Notes: generated by a model not told the origin, from the letters alone. Positions 15,736-26,962 are shown, counted from the first letter of the stretch. The stretch: DNA of 64,000 nucleotides from RPQJ01 sp963732375 (GCA_963732375.1 CAVSZE010000014.1:124001-188000); one strand, 5' to 3'. A program made the numbers and translations.

Positions 15736-16957
15736 GAAAATCTTCCTGGTCGGTGGCGCGGTCCGCGACCGCCTGCTCGGCCGACAGCCCCACGAGCACG
15801 ATTACGTCGTCGTCGGCGCGATGCCGGACGAGTTGATCGCACTCGGCTATCGGCCGGTGGGCAAGGACTTCCCGGTCTTCCTGCACCCGGCGACAGGCGA
15901 ACAGTACGCGCTCGCGCGCACCGAGCGGAAGACCGGTCCGGGCTACTACGGGTTCGAGACGCGCTTCTCGCCCGATGTGACGCTCGACGAAGACCTCGGC
16001 CGGCGCGACCTGACGATCAACGCAATGGCGCAGGACGACGGCGGGACGCTGGTGGATCCGCACGGCGGTCGTGCGGACATCGAGGCCCGGGTGCTGCGCC
16101 ACGTGTCCCCGGCCTTCGTTGAGGACCCGCTGCGCGTGCTGCGCGTGGCACGCTTCGCGGCGCGCTTTGCACCGCTCGGTTTTGCCGTCGCCCCGGAAAC
16201 GATGGAACTGATGCGCGGCATCGTCTCGAGCGGCGAAATGTCGGCGCTGGTGCCGGAGCGGGTCTGGGTGGAAACCGAGAGAGCGCTCGGGGAGGACCGG
16301 CCCACCGTCTACTTCGAGGTGCTGCGCGACTGCGGCGCGCTCGCGGCCCTGTTTCCCGAGATCGCCGCGCTCGACGGCGTGCCGCAGCCCCCGAAGTGGC
16401 ATCCGGAGATCGACACCGGCCTGCACACCATGCAGACACTCGATGTAGCGGCGAACCTGTCGCCCGACACGACGGTGCGCTTCGCCGCGCTGATGCACGA
16501 CCTCGGCAAGGGCGTGACACCGCGCGAGCAGTGGCCGCGCCACCTGGGTCACGAGGAGACGGGCGCAAAGCTGATCGAAGGGGTCTGCGCCCGACTCAAG
16601 GTCCCGAACGAGCACCGCGACCTGGCGGTCCTGGTCGCGAGACACCACGCAAAGGTGCATCGGGCGGGCGAGCTGCGCCCCGCCACGATGCTCGAGCTGC
16701 TGGAGGTGACCGACGCGTTCCGTAGAGCCGAACGATTCGACCGGCTGCTGCTCGCCTGCGAGGCGGACGCCCGGGGGCGCGGCCCGGAACTGCGGGCGGC
16801 GCCCTATCCGCAGGCGGGCCTGCTGCGGCGCGTGCGAGATGCCGCGGCGAGCGTGCGTCTTGACCCGGCATTCGTCGCGAGCAGCACCGGCCCCGTCATC
16901 GCAGAGCGCGTGCGCGCAAGCCGGGTAGAGGCGATACGCGAGGCACTGGCCGGCTGA
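15734..16957 (+). CDS. cca: tRNA CCA-adding enzyme with HD phosphohydrolase domain
   Basis: Adds or repairs the 3' CCA of tRNAs. 407 residues, the long proteobacterial bifunctional form. The nucleotidyltransferase head begins KIFLVGGAVRDRLLG; the catalytic carboxylates lie in EHDYVVVG (a variant of the usual D-x-D). RRDLTINAMAQD and EDPLRVLRVARFAARF follow. The C-terminal HD domain has the ligands in WHPEIDTGLHT and LMHDLGKG, giving the phosphatase/phosphodiesterase activity known in E. coli. The start overlaps that of the divergent aminopeptidase gene. The end is 9 bp from the convergent uppP. Confidence 0.97.
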   Translation: MKIFLVGGAVRDRLLGRQPHEHDYVVVGAMPDELIALGYRPVGKDFPVFLHPATGEQYALARTERKTGPGYYGFETRFSPDVTLDEDLGRRDLTINAMAQDDGGTLVDPHGGRADIEARVLRHVSPAFVEDPLRVLRVARFAARFAPLGFAVAPETMELMRGIVSSGEMSALVPERVWVETERALGEDRPTVYFEVLRDCGALAALFPEIAALDGVPQPPKWHPEIDTGLHTMQTLDVAANLSPDTTVRFAALMHDLGKGVTPREQWPRHLGHEETGAKLIEGVCARLKVPNEHRDLAVLVARHHAKVHRAGELRPATMLELLEVTDAFRRAERFDRLLLACEADARGRGPELRAAPYPQAGLLRRVRDAAASVRLDPAFVASSTGPVIAERVRASRVEAIREALAG

Positions 16958-16966
16958 CCAGCGCGC

Positions 16967-17764
16967 TCAGGCGAAATGCCACACGATCAGCGCCGCGATC
17001 GCGAGCCGGTAGATCGTGAACGGCAGCAACCCGATGCGCTCGATGAAGCGGATCAGCAGGTGGATGCAGGCAAGTCCGGACAGCGCGGAAAACAGCACCC
17101 CGATCGCCATCGGCGACCAGTTCACGGCAGCGCCGGAGGTCGCGAGCTTCAATCCTTCATAGCCGCCTGCGGCCGTGATTCCCGGAATCGCGAGCAGGAA
17201 CGAGAACCGCGCGGCACCAGAACGCGCGAGCCCGACCGCGCGTCCTGCCGTGATCGTTATCCCTGACCGCGAGGTGCCGGGCATCAGCGCCAGCGCCTGC
17301 GCGCAGCCGATCGCTATTGCCTGCGGCCAGGTGAGCGAGTGTTCGTTGCGCGTACCGCGCGACAGGCGGTCGGCCGCGTACATCAGCAGGCCGAAGAACG
17401 AAAGCGTGCCCGCCACGAACAGCGGGGAGCGCAGCTGCGCCTCGATCGCGTCGCCGAATGCGAGGCCCGCAACCCCGACCGGGATCGTGCCCACCATGAC
17501 CTGCCAGGCAAGGCGGCTGTCGGCCGTGTGGTTGCGCCGGAACACCGAGCCGAACCAGGCCGCGGTCATCGCCACTATCTCGCGCCTGAAAAACGCCAGC
17601 AGCGCGATCAGCGTTCCCACGTGCACCGCGACGTCGAAGGCCAGGCCCTGGTCCGCCCATCCGAACAGGTGCGGGATCAGGATCAGGTGCCCGGAACTCG
17701 AGATCGGCAGGAATTCGGAAAGTCCCTGCACGACGGCGAGGACGATGGCGTGCACTGGGTCCAT
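16967..17764 (-). CDS. uppP: Undecaprenyl-diphosphatase
   Basis: Inner-membrane phosphatase that recycles undecaprenyl diphosphate to the carrier phosphate for peptidoglycan and other glycans. 265 residues with about eight hydrophobic helices. Signature motifs are present: QGLSEFLPISSSGHL near the N terminus and MPGTSRSGITITAGRAVGL. The ATG at 17764 has TAGGTG at good spacing. A GTG two codons upstream abuts the midA stop (TAG-GTG) and is an alternative. It follows midA directly on the same strand. Confidence 0.96.
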   Translation of the reverse strand: MDPVHAIVLAVVQGLSEFLPISSSGHLILIPHLFGWADQGLAFDVAVHVGTLIALLAFFRREIVAMTAAWFGSVFRRNHTADSRLAWQVMVGTIPVGVAGLAFGDAIEAQLRSPLFVAGTLSFFGLLMYAADRLSRGTRNEHSLTWPQAIAIGCAQALALMPGTSRSGITITAGRAVGLARSGAARFSFLLAIPGITAAGGYEGLKLATSGAAVNWSPMAIGVLFSALSGLACIHLLIRFIERIGLLPFTIYRLAIAALIVWHFA

Positions 17765-17770
17765 GTTCAC

Positions 17771-18946
17771 CTACAGCGTGTGGCGGAGGTCGCGCACGGC
17801 GAATCCGCGGAGGGGCGCATCGTAACCTTTCGCAAGCCCGATAACCTTGAAGCGTTCGCCCATTTCGCCCGGAAGCGTGAGCACCATCGCCTGGCGCGCG
17901 AGGTTGACTCGCTGCACGAGATCCAGGTCGGCGACGTCCCGCAATCGGTCGGTGAGGTCGTTGCCGATCAGGAAATGCGCCTGCGTGGTGTACCCGATGA
18001 CGTCGAGACCGGCGCTCTCCGCGGCCTCGGCGACTGCGGTGAAATCCACCCAAGCAGTAATGTCCTGCAGGCCGGGACGTGCGAACGGATCGTCGTTGAA
18101 CCGGTGGCGGAAATGACAGAGCAGCGTGCCGGCGCTTCTCTCGGCTGCATAGAACTCGCGCCGCGGCAGGCCATAGTCCACCAGCAGGACGACGCCGCGC
18201 GTGAGCGCGCCCGCGACGGCCGCCAGCCACGGCGCGAGACCCGTATTGACCTCGGAGACATAGCCGTCCGGCCAGTCCGCGCTGCAGTCGCGGCGGATTG
18301 CATCGACTGCCGAGCGCAGCGCGGGACCGGCGGGCGCCTCGGCCCACTCGAATCCATCCGCTCCCAGGGCGACGCCGAGCGCTCGTGCCTCGCCGCCACG
18401 CCAGGCGAATCGGTCCACCGGCAACGAGTCGAGCACCTCGTTCGCGACAACCACGCCTTCGAAGCCATCGGGCAGGCGATCCAGCCACTCGACTCGCTCG
18501 AGCAGGTGCGGAACCGCGGCCTCCAGCGTGGTGCGCTGTCGCTCCCGCAGGTCGGCGCTCAAGTCGAGGATGAGGTAGTGCGCGGGCAGCGCGCCCAATG
18601 ACTCGAGCTCCGCCAGCATCGCCGCGGCCATCGCGCCCGAGCCCGCGCCGAGTTCGAGCACGTCGCCGCCCTGCAGCGCGAGCACCTCCGCGCACTGCCC
18701 GGCCATGCAGCGACTGAACACCGGCGCGACCTCGGGCGCGGTCACGAAGTCGCCACCCTCCCCGAACTTGCGGGCGCCGGCACTGTAGTAGCCAAGTCCC
18801 GGCTCGTAGAGCGCCAAATCCATGTACCGCGCAAAACCGATCCAGCCCCCAGCCGCGACAATGGCCTCGCGGACCCGCGCCGACAGGCGCTCGCCAAGTT
18901 CGGCCTCGTCGGCGGTAAGCCCAGGCAGTGTCCCCGCGTCGCTCAT
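17771..18946 (-). CDS. SAM-dependent methyltransferase, MidA/NDUFAF7 family
   Basis: 391-residue homologue of the mitochondrial complex I assembly arginine methyltransferase NDUFAF7. The family's N-terminal block FARYMDLALYEPGLGYYS precedes GGDFVTAPEVAPVF and the SAM-binding motif VLELGAGSGAMA. A conserved GVVVANEVLDSLPVDRF and VLLVDYGLPRREFY complete the signature. In bacteria the substrate is untested. It ends adjacent to uppP. Its start, 96 bp from the divergent pteridine reductase, leaves room for two short promoters. Confidence 0.9.
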   Translation of the reverse strand: MSDAGTLPGLTADEAELGERLSARVREAIVAAGGWIGFARYMDLALYEPGLGYYSAGARKFGEGGDFVTAPEVAPVFSRCMAGQCAEVLALQGGDVLELGAGSGAMAAAMLAELESLGALPAHYLILDLSADLRERQRTTLEAAVPHLLERVEWLDRLPDGFEGVVVANEVLDSLPVDRFAWRGGEARALGVALGADGFEWAEAPAGPALRSAVDAIRRDCSADWPDGYVSEVNTGLAPWLAAVAGALTRGVVLLVDYGLPRREFYAAERSAGTLLCHFRHRFNDDPFARPGLQDITAWVDFTAVAEAAESAGLDVIGYTTQAHFLIGNDLTDRLRDVADLDLVQRVNLARQAMVLTLPGEMGERFKVIGLAKGYDAPLRGFAVRDLRHTL

Positions 18947-19041
18947 CGGGCACCGGCCAGCGGCTCTCGCCCGGCGGCCCCCTCACGACAGCGCTCGCCG
19001 GCCCGCGCGACAGCGCCGGCGGTCTCCGGTATCGTCGAAAC

Positions 19042-19788
19042 ATGCACACAGCAGGCCCGCTCGCCGGTCGTTGCGTACTCGTCACCGGAGGCGCGAAGCG
19101 CCTCGGCGCGGCAATTGCGCGGCGCCTGCACGGCGCCGGCGCCAACCTCGTGGTGCACTACCACCAATCGCGCCCGGCGGCCGATTCCCTGGTCGCCGAC
19201 CTGAATTCTGCGCGCGCCGCCTCTGCGATCGCAGCCCGCGCGGACCTGAACGACGTGGCTTGCCTTCCGGGCCTGGTAATGGCGGCGCTCGACGAGTTCG
19301 GCAGGCTCGACGTGCTGGTGAACAACGCCTCGACCTTCTACCCGACGCCTGTCGGGACAATAACCGTCGCGCAGTTCGACGACCTCGTTGGAACCAACCT
19401 GCGCGCGCCGCTGTTCCTGTCGCAGGCCGCGGCCCCGGCGCTCCGCGCCACGCAGGGCCTGATCCTGAACATGGTGGACATCCATGGCCGGCGCCCGCTC
19501 AAGGCGCATCCCGTCTACTCCGCCGCCAAGGCCGGACTCGTGATGCTGACCAGGTCGCTCGCCCGCGAACTGGGGCCCGACGTTCGTGTGAATGGCATCG
19601 CCCCCGGCCCCGTGCTGTGGCCCGAGAGGGACCTGGACCCGGCGCTCAAGGACGAGATCGTCGCGAAGACGGCCCTGAAGCGCAGCGGCTCGCCCGACGA
19701 CATCGCGCGCACCGCGCTCTACCTCGCCACCGAGGCACCGTACGTCACCGGGCAGGTGATCACCGTGGACGGCGGCCGCAGTCTCTGA
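19042..19788 (+). CDS. Pteridine reductase (SDR, FolM/PTR1-like)
   Basis: NADPH-dependent short-chain dehydrogenase, 248 residues. The Rossmann loop TGGAKRLGAAIARRL has the Arg typical of pteridine reductases. NNAS, the catalytic Tyr-Lys in YSAAKAGL, and the Asp in VDIHGRRPLKAHPVYSAAK (replacing the SDR Ser) match pteridine reductase rather than FabG. It ends 32 bp from the convergent folK-folB pair, supporting a role in reducing dihydropterin or dihydrofolate. The ATG at 19042 begins the conserved core; a longer upstream frame is not supported. Confidence 0.88.
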   Translation: MHTAGPLAGRCVLVTGGAKRLGAAIARRLHGAGANLVVHYHQSRPAADSLVADLNSARAASAIAARADLNDVACLPGLVMAALDEFGRLDVLVNNASTFYPTPVGTITVAQFDDLVGTNLRAPLFLSQAAAPALRATQGLILNMVDIHGRRPLKAHPVYSAAKAGLVMLTRSLARELGPDVRVNGIAPGPVLWPERDLDPALKDEIVAKTALKRSGSPDDIARTALYLATEAPYVTGQVITVDGGRSL

Positions 19789-19820
19789 CCGGCGGCCGGC
19801 CGGCAGCGAAGCCGACTGCA

Positions 19821-20327
19821 TCAATCTGTGCCCCGCGCGCGCCACCCGAGTTCCACCGGCTGCATGCCATGTGCGTCGCGATCGAATGCGGACCACAGCT
19901 CGCCCATCGTGGACCCGAGCACCGGATGCACGATGTCGGGCGCGAGTTCCGCCATTGGCCCCAGCATGTAGGCGCGACGCACGAGGTCGGGTCGCGGCAG
20001 CCTGAGGCCGGGTTCGTCGCACACGAGGTCGCCGTAGAGCAGGATGTCGAGATCCATGGCGCGTGGCGCCCACCTGGGATCGTTGCGCGCGCGGCCGCAG
20101 GCGGCCTCGGCCTGCTGCAATCGGCCGACCACCTCGTGCACGCCTTCGTCTGTCTCGAACCCGAGGGCGAGGTTCACGAAGTCGTCACCGTCGAATCCCA
20201 GCGCGCGGTTGCGATACGCGGGTGAGCAGCGCAACCGGGGATAGTGGCGGACGAGTTCGTCGAGCGCTCGCCGCAGGTTGGCCACGGGCTCGACATTGCT
20301 GCCGGCCGCGACGAAAACAGCCGTCAC
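19821..20327 (-). CDS. folK: 2-amino-4-hydroxy-6-hydroxymethyldihydropteridine diphosphokinase
   Basis: Transfers pyrophosphate from ATP to 6-hydroxymethyl-7,8-dihydropterin in folate synthesis. 168 residues, usual length. Signatures include AAGSNVEP at the N terminus, the pterin loop FVNLALGFETD, and the metal/ATP motif WAPRAMDLDILLYGD, with RPDLVRRAYMLGPMAEL following. The start overlaps the end of folB (ATGA), so it is co-translated with the preceding pathway step. Confidence 0.96.
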   Translation of the reverse strand: MTAVFVAAGSNVEPVANLRRALDELVRHYPRLRCSPAYRNRALGFDGDDFVNLALGFETDEGVHEVVGRLQQAEAACGRARNDPRWAPRAMDLDILLYGDLVCDEPGLRLPRPDLVRRAYMLGPMAELAPDIVHPVLGSTMGELWSAFDRDAHGMQPVELGWRARGTD

Positions 20328-20737
20328 TTCGCGCCTTTGGGCGCCGCGTAGTCCTCGCGCCGCCGCTCGATCAGGATGCCGACATCGCGCGCGCCGCGGA
20401 TCGCCCCCTGCTTGTTCAGCCGCACCCGCACCCAGGGCACGTCGAACTCGGTGATCACCAGCTCGGCCACGCGCTCCGCCAGTGTCTCGACCAGTTGGTA
20501 CTGCGATTCGCCGACGAAGCCGAGCAGCCGCTTCGCGACCCTCTTGTAGTCGAGGGTGTCGTCGATCGAGTCGGAGGCTGCCGCGCGGCGAATGTCGGCC
20601 GCCATCTCAAGGTCGAGGACGACTTTCTGCTTGACCCGCCGCTCCCAGTCCCAGATGCCGACGATGCAGTCGACCGTGAGGCCGGAAAGGAAGATCACGT
20701 CGGCCTGGCTGTCATTGCTGGATTTCATGGGCGGCAT
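20324..20737 (-). CDS. folB: Dihydroneopterin aldolase
   Basis: Cleaves 7,8-dihydroneopterin to 6-hydroxymethyldihydropterin plus glycolaldehyde. 137 residues. Recognisable blocks are FLSGLTVDCIVGIWDWERR, DDTLDYKRVAKRL, QLVETLAERVAELV (catalytic Glu region) and VRVRLNKQGAIRGARDVGI (catalytic Lys). Two ATGs, at 20737 and 20728, are possible; neither has a clear Shine-Dalgarno. It is the first gene of folB-folK, head-to-tail with tsaD upstream on the same strand, 40 bp away. Confidence 0.95.
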   Translation of the reverse strand: MPPMKSSNDSQADVIFLSGLTVDCIVGIWDWERRVKQKVVLDLEMAADIRRAAASDSIDDTLDYKRVAKRLLGFVGESQYQLVETLAERVAELVITEFDVPWVRVRLNKQGAIRGARDVGILIERRREDYAAPKGAK

Positions 20738-20777
20738 TGTCGGTGATCGCAGGGGAATGAGGGAGCGGCCCGGCCGC

Positions 20778-21806
20778 TTACGAGTGCAGGCTGGGCGTTG
20801 GCGGCACCAGCTCGGTCATCGACCAGCGTGCGCGCGCGGATATCACGAGGTTGCCGCGTTCGCCGGCCGAGAGGCGCAGGTGCCCCAGCAGCGCGATCAT
20901 CGCGGCATTGTCGGTGCAGAATTCGGCGCGCGGGTACGCGACCCTGACGCCATGGCGCTCGCCCATCGCGAGCATGCGGGCCCGCAGGCGGCGATTGGCG
21001 CCAACGCCCCCGGCAACCACCAGCGTACGTGCATCGGTCGCCTCGATGGCACGCATGGACTTCATCACCAGCGTGTCGACGACCGCTTCCTCGAATGCGA
21101 GCGCCGCGTCGGCGCGGGTCTGGTCATCCAGCGCCCTGCCGCGCAGCGCCACGACCACCGCGGTCTTGAGACCGCTGAAGCTGAAGTCGAGCCCCGGTCG
21201 TTCGGTCATCGGCCGCGGGAAATTGAATACCCCGGGCCGCCCCCGTTCGGCGAGCGCCGCTAGCTGCGGGCCGCCCGGGTAACCGAGTCCCAGCAGTTTC
21301 GCGGTCTTGTCGAAGGCCTCGCCCGCGGCGTCGTCGAGCGAACTGCCCAGCACCTCATACTGGCCGACGCCGCGCACATAGGCGAGCAACGTGTGCCCGC
21401 CCGAGACGAGCAGCGCCAGGAACGGGAATTCCGGCGGGTCGGGCTCCAGCAGCGGCGCGAGCAGGTGGCCTTCCATGTGGTGGACGCCGATGCAGGGAAC
21501 CTTCCATGCGTAGGCGAGGCTGCGGGCCACCGAGCACCCGACCAGCAGCGCCCCCGCGAGGCCCGGCCCGGCCGTACAGGCGATGCCGTCGATGGCCTCG
21601 GATCCACCGCTGCGCTCGAGCACTTTCTTCAACAATGGCAATAGCTTACGCAGGTGATCGCGCGACGCCAGTTCGGGCACGACCCCGCCGTAGATCGAGT
21701 GCAGATCGACCTGGCTGTGCAGCTCGTGGGCAAGCAGCCCGGCCGCACCGTCATAGACCGCGACCGCCGTCTCGTCACAGGAGGTTTCCAGCCCCAGGAC
21801 CCGCAT
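20778..21806 (-). CDS. tsaD: tRNA threonylcarbamoyladenosine synthase subunit TsaD
   Basis: Catalytic ASKHA-fold subunit that puts threonylcarbamoyl on A37 of ANN-decoding tRNAs (which include the tRNA-Ile(CAU) in this window). 342 residues from the ATG at 21806. The N-terminal signature is MRVLGLETSCDETAVAVYDG. The Fe-binding histidines are in GVHHMEGHLLAP, the nucleotide loop is in LVSGGHT, and VVAGGVGANRRLR follows. The frame is open far upstream, but the family start is unambiguous. Divergent from rpsU, the classical arrangement. Confidence 0.97.
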   Translation of the reverse strand: MRVLGLETSCDETAVAVYDGAAGLLAHELHSQVDLHSIYGGVVPELASRDHLRKLLPLLKKVLERSGGSEAIDGIACTAGPGLAGALLVGCSVARSLAYAWKVPCIGVHHMEGHLLAPLLEPDPPEFPFLALLVSGGHTLLAYVRGVGQYEVLGSSLDDAAGEAFDKTAKLLGLGYPGGPQLAALAERGRPGVFNFPRPMTERPGLDFSFSGLKTAVVVALRGRALDDQTRADAALAFEEAVVDTLVMKSMRAIEATDARTLVVAGGVGANRRLRARMLAMGERHGVRVAYPRAEFCTDNAAMIALLGHLRLSAGERGNLVISARARWSMTELVPPTPSLHS

Positions 21807-21809
21807 GTT

Positions 21810-21838
21810 TTGCAATTCCCGTCCACGCTCTCTAAAAT
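21810..21838 (+). promoter_or_regulatory. Putative rpsU operon promoter
   Basis: TTGCAA (21810-21815), exact 17-bp spacer, TAAAAT (21833-21838). It lies in the tsaD-rpsU divergent gap and would start transcription near 21845. Confidence 0.65.
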
Positions 21839-21875
21839 TCGCGGTCCTTTTCCCGGCAGCGAGACCCTTGGGTCC

Positions 21876-21899
21876 CGGTCGGGTACCTAGCTCCGACCG
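21876..21899 (+). promoter_or_regulatory. Leader hairpin upstream of rpsU
   Basis: Perfect 7-bp stem CGGTCGG/CCGACCG with a 10-nt loop, ending 15 bp before the rpsU ATG in the inferred leader. It is preceded by a smaller GACCC/GGGTC hairpin. It may be an attenuator or translational control element; no T-run. Confidence 0.45.
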
Positions 21900-21914
21900 A
21901 TCGACGAGGTTTCG

Positions 21915-22133
21915 ATGCCCAGCGTCCGCATTCGTGAGAACGAATATTTCGATGCCGCCCTGCGCCGCTTCAAGCGCGCCTGTGAAAAAGCCGGTGTACT
22001 GACTGAACTCCGGCGTCGCGAATTCTACGAGAAGCCGACCCAGGAGCGTAAAAGAAAGAAGGCGGCCGCAGTGAAGCGCCACCAGAAGCGCGGCGCACGG
22101 GATTTCTCGGCGCCACGCGCCCGCAACTACTGA
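21915..22133 (+). CDS. rpsU: 30S ribosomal protein S21
   Basis: Small-subunit ribosomal protein needed for efficient initiation. 72 residues, highly basic: MPSVRIRENEYFDAALRRFK at the start, then the REFYEKPTQERKRKKAAAVKR block of S21. ACGAGG precedes the ATG. It is first gene of the rpsU-yqeY-dnaG-rpoD operon. The mRNA start at 21810-21845 includes leader hairpins. Confidence 0.97.
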   Translation: MPSVRIRENEYFDAALRRFKRACEKAGVLTELRRREFYEKPTQERKRKKAAAVKRHQKRGARDFSAPRARNY

Positions 22134-22146
22134 GCCCCCGGGTCCC

Positions 22147-22593
22147 GTGACGCTCAAGGAGCGCATCACCGAGGACATGAAGGCCGCCATGCGGGCCTCC
22201 GACAAGGAGCGCCTCTTGACCATCCGCATGGTGCAGGCTGCGATCAAGCAGCGCGAAGTGGACGAGCGCATCACGCTCGACGACGCGCAGGTGATAGCGG
22301 TGCTGGAAAAGATGGTCAAGCAGCGACGCGAGTCGATCGTGCAGTTCGAGCAGGGCGCGCGCCAGGACCTTGCCGACAAGGAAAAGTCCGAGATCGTCCT
22401 GCTGCAGTCCTACCTCCCGGCCCAGCTCACCGAGGCCGAGGTCGACGCAATCATCAGCGACGCCATCGCCTCGACCGGCGCCGCGTCCGTCAAGGACATG
22501 GGCAAGGTCATGGCCGCGGTCAAGGCGAAGGCCGCGGGCCGCGCCGACATGGGCGCCGTGAGCGCCCGCATCAAGGCCACTCTCGGCAGCTGA
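22147..22593 (+). CDS. GatB/YqeY domain protein
   Basis: 148-residue YqeY family protein; the domain resembles the tRNA-binding tail of GatB but no amidotransferase activity is expected. Typical start TLKERITEDMKAAMRASDKERL, then LLQSYLPAQL and the helical C terminus MGKVMAAVKAKAAGRADMGAVS. Translation starts at a GTG (22147), 13 bp after rpsU. Insertion of yqeY between rpsU and dnaG is common in gammaproteobacteria. Confidence 0.93.
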   Translation: MTLKERITEDMKAAMRASDKERLLTIRMVQAAIKQREVDERITLDDAQVIAVLEKMVKQRRESIVQFEQGARQDLADKEKSEIVLLQSYLPAQLTEAEVDAIISDAIASTGAASVKDMGKVMAAVKAKAAGRADMGAVSARIKATLGS

Positions 22594-22603
22594 CCGCGTT
22601 CCC

Positions 22604-24424
22604 GTGGCCGGCCGGATTCCCCAGCACTTTATCGACGAACTGATCGCGCGGACCGACATCATCGAGGTGATCGGCAGCCGGGTTCAGCTGAAACGCGCGG
22701 GCCGCGAGTACAAGGCCTGCTGCCCGTTCCACGACGAAAAGACTGCGTCGTTCACCGTGAGCGCCGACAAGCAGTTCTACCATTGCTTCGGCTGCGGCGT
22801 GCACGGCACGGCGCTCGGTTTCGTGATGGAGTACGACCATCTCGGCTTCGTCGAGGCAGTCGAGGACCTGGCCGCGCGCGCCGGGCTCGACGTGCCCCGC
22901 GAGGGCGGCAGCAGCGCCCCGGCGCAGCCGCACGATGAAATCTACATCGCGCTCGAGCGTGCCGCGCTTTTCTATCGCCAGTCGGTTGGCGGGGAGGCGA
23001 AGGCACGCGACTACCTCGCGAAACGCGGCCTGACCCAGGAGGTCATCCAGCGATTCGGCATCGGCTATGCGCCGGCCCGCTGGGACGCATTGCTCGATCG
23101 TTACGGGGCGACCGACGACGAACGACAGGTGCTGCATCGGGCGGGCCTGGTGGTCGAGCGCCAGGCGGAACCCGGGCGCGCCCACACGCCTGGCTTCTAC
23201 GATCGCTTCCGCGACAGGGTCATGTTTCCGATTCGCGACACGCGCGGCCGCACCATCGGCTTCGGCGGACGGGTGCTCGACGGCAGCGAGCCCAAGTACC
23301 TGAACTCTCCCGAGACGGAGCTGTTCCACAAGGGCCGCGAACTCTACGGCCTGTTCGAGTGCCGGCAGGCGACGCGCAGCCTGCAGCGGCTGCTGGTGGT
23401 CGAGGGCTACATGGACGTGGTGAGCCTGCACCAGGCCGGTATCACCTACGCGGTCGCCACGCTCGGCACCGCGACCACGCCCGAGCACCTGCAACGCATC
23501 TTCAGGCTCGTCGGCGAGGTCGTGTTCTGCTTTGACGGCGACCGCGCCGGCCGGGCAGCGGCATGGCGCGCGCTCGAGAATGCCGTGAGCGAGGTCAAGC
23601 AGGGTCGCCAGGTGCGCTTCCTGTTCCTGCCGGACGGCCACGATCCCGACACGCTGGTACGGGAGGAAGGCGCGGCTGCCTTCGAGGCACGGCTCGCAGG
23701 TGCGCTGCCGCTGTCCGACTACCTGATCCGCGAGCTGTCCGCGCGCAGCGATCCGTCGAACGTGGACGGTCGCGCAAAGCTTGTCGAACTGGCGCGACCA
23801 CTGATTCGGAAGATCCCGTCGGACGTCTATCGCGAGCTGCTCGTCTCTCAGCTGGCCGAAGCAGTTCGTATGCAACCCGCGCGCCTGGCCGAACTGCTGC
23901 AGGCGGGCGAAGGGTCCCTCCCCCCGTCACACGGCGATGCTGCGCCGGCGGCGCGCCACCAGGCCCGACAAGTGCATGCAGCGGTCGCCGGGCGTGGAAA
24001 TCTCGTCCGGCAGGCCATCAGCCTGCTGGTTCACTACCCCGCCGCTGCCGCCGGAATCCAGGCGACAGAAGCGCTCGATCATGTGGATCGACCGGGCGTG
24101 GCCCTGCTCATCGAACTGCTGGCCCAGTTGCGGGAAGACCCGCCGGCCAGCACGGCCGCATTGCTCGAACGCTGGCGCGAACGCACTGAGCACACCCCGC
24201 TGTCGAAGCTGGCGGCCACCGAGTGCCTGGTAGCCGACACTGAGGCCGCCGCCGCCGAAGTCCGCTCGGCCATCGCACGGCTGGTTGCCGAGGACAGCGT
24301 CACCAGGCTCGAGGCCCTGCAGGACAAGGCCCGCGAGGCCCCGCTCAGCACCGAAGAAAAACTTGAAATTCAGTCGCTTATCCGCGCCATCGCGCAGGGA
24401 GCGCGTTCCGGACTGGCAAAATAG
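22604..24424 (+). CDS. dnaG: DNA primase
   Basis: Makes RNA primers at the replication fork. 606 residues. The N-terminal zinc domain is CCPFHDEKTASFTVSADKQF with CFGCG, giving Cys-His-Cys-Cys. The catalytic TOPRIM domain has LVVEGYMDVV and FCFDGDRAG. The C-terminal part, which should contact DnaB, ends in helices after residue 430. A GTG start is used, 10 bp after yqeY. The gene continues directly toward rpoD, with an extra extended -10 promoter in the 73-bp gap. Confidence 0.97.
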   Translation: MAGRIPQHFIDELIARTDIIEVIGSRVQLKRAGREYKACCPFHDEKTASFTVSADKQFYHCFGCGVHGTALGFVMEYDHLGFVEAVEDLAARAGLDVPREGGSSAPAQPHDEIYIALERAALFYRQSVGGEAKARDYLAKRGLTQEVIQRFGIGYAPARWDALLDRYGATDDERQVLHRAGLVVERQAEPGRAHTPGFYDRFRDRVMFPIRDTRGRTIGFGGRVLDGSEPKYLNSPETELFHKGRELYGLFECRQATRSLQRLLVVEGYMDVVSLHQAGITYAVATLGTATTPEHLQRIFRLVGEVVFCFDGDRAGRAAAWRALENAVSEVKQGRQVRFLFLPDGHDPDTLVREEGAAAFEARLAGALPLSDYLIRELSARSDPSNVDGRAKLVELARPLIRKIPSDVYRELLVSQLAEAVRMQPARLAELLQAGEGSLPPSHGDAAPAARHQARQVHAAVAGRGNLVRQAISLLVHYPAAAAGIQATEALDHVDRPGVALLIELLAQLREDPPASTAALLERWRERTEHTPLSKLAATECLVADTEAAAAEVRSAIARLVAEDSVTRLEALQDKAREAPLSTEEKLEIQSLIRAIAQGARSGLAK

Positions 24425-24448
24425 CCGCGGCGATTCTGGCGCTGCCCG

Positions 24449-24457
24449 TGATATAGT
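24449..24457 (+). promoter_or_regulatory. Extended -10 promoter before rpoD
   Basis: TG-A-TATAGT in the dnaG-rpoD gap with no recognisable -35. Internal rpoD promoters are known in this operon in other gammaproteobacteria; this one would give a short leader to the TTG start at 24498. Confidence 0.45.
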
Positions 24458-24497
24458 TCCGCTCTTTTATCCAGCCCATTTTTCTGAGGCGTCCATC

Positions 24498-26810
<2,313 letters not shown>

Positions 26811-26835
26811 CCCGCGCCGGCGGCAGGTCAAGACC

Positions 26836-26862
26836 AAAAAGGCCCCGCGAGGGGCCTTTTTT
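26836..26862 (+). terminator. Intrinsic terminator after rpoD
   Basis: AAAAAGGCCCC-GCGA-GGGGCCTTTTTT: an 11-bp perfect stem with a tetraloop and a T-run, 25 bp after the rpoD stop. The A-rich left arm makes it usable from both strands, including the convergent TAXI gene. Confidence 0.95.
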
Positions 26863-26962
26863 ATCGGTACCGACGCAAGGAATCGAATCCGCGGGTCGAG
26901 TATTCGCCGACGGCGGAACAATCGGCACGAGCGCAGGAATTTTTCTCCGCCACCAAAGGCAA

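Noticed and set aside
21807..22379. 191-codon upstream extension of tsaD
   Set aside because: It would run antisense through rpsU and yqeY; TsaD proteins start at MRVLGLETSCDET.
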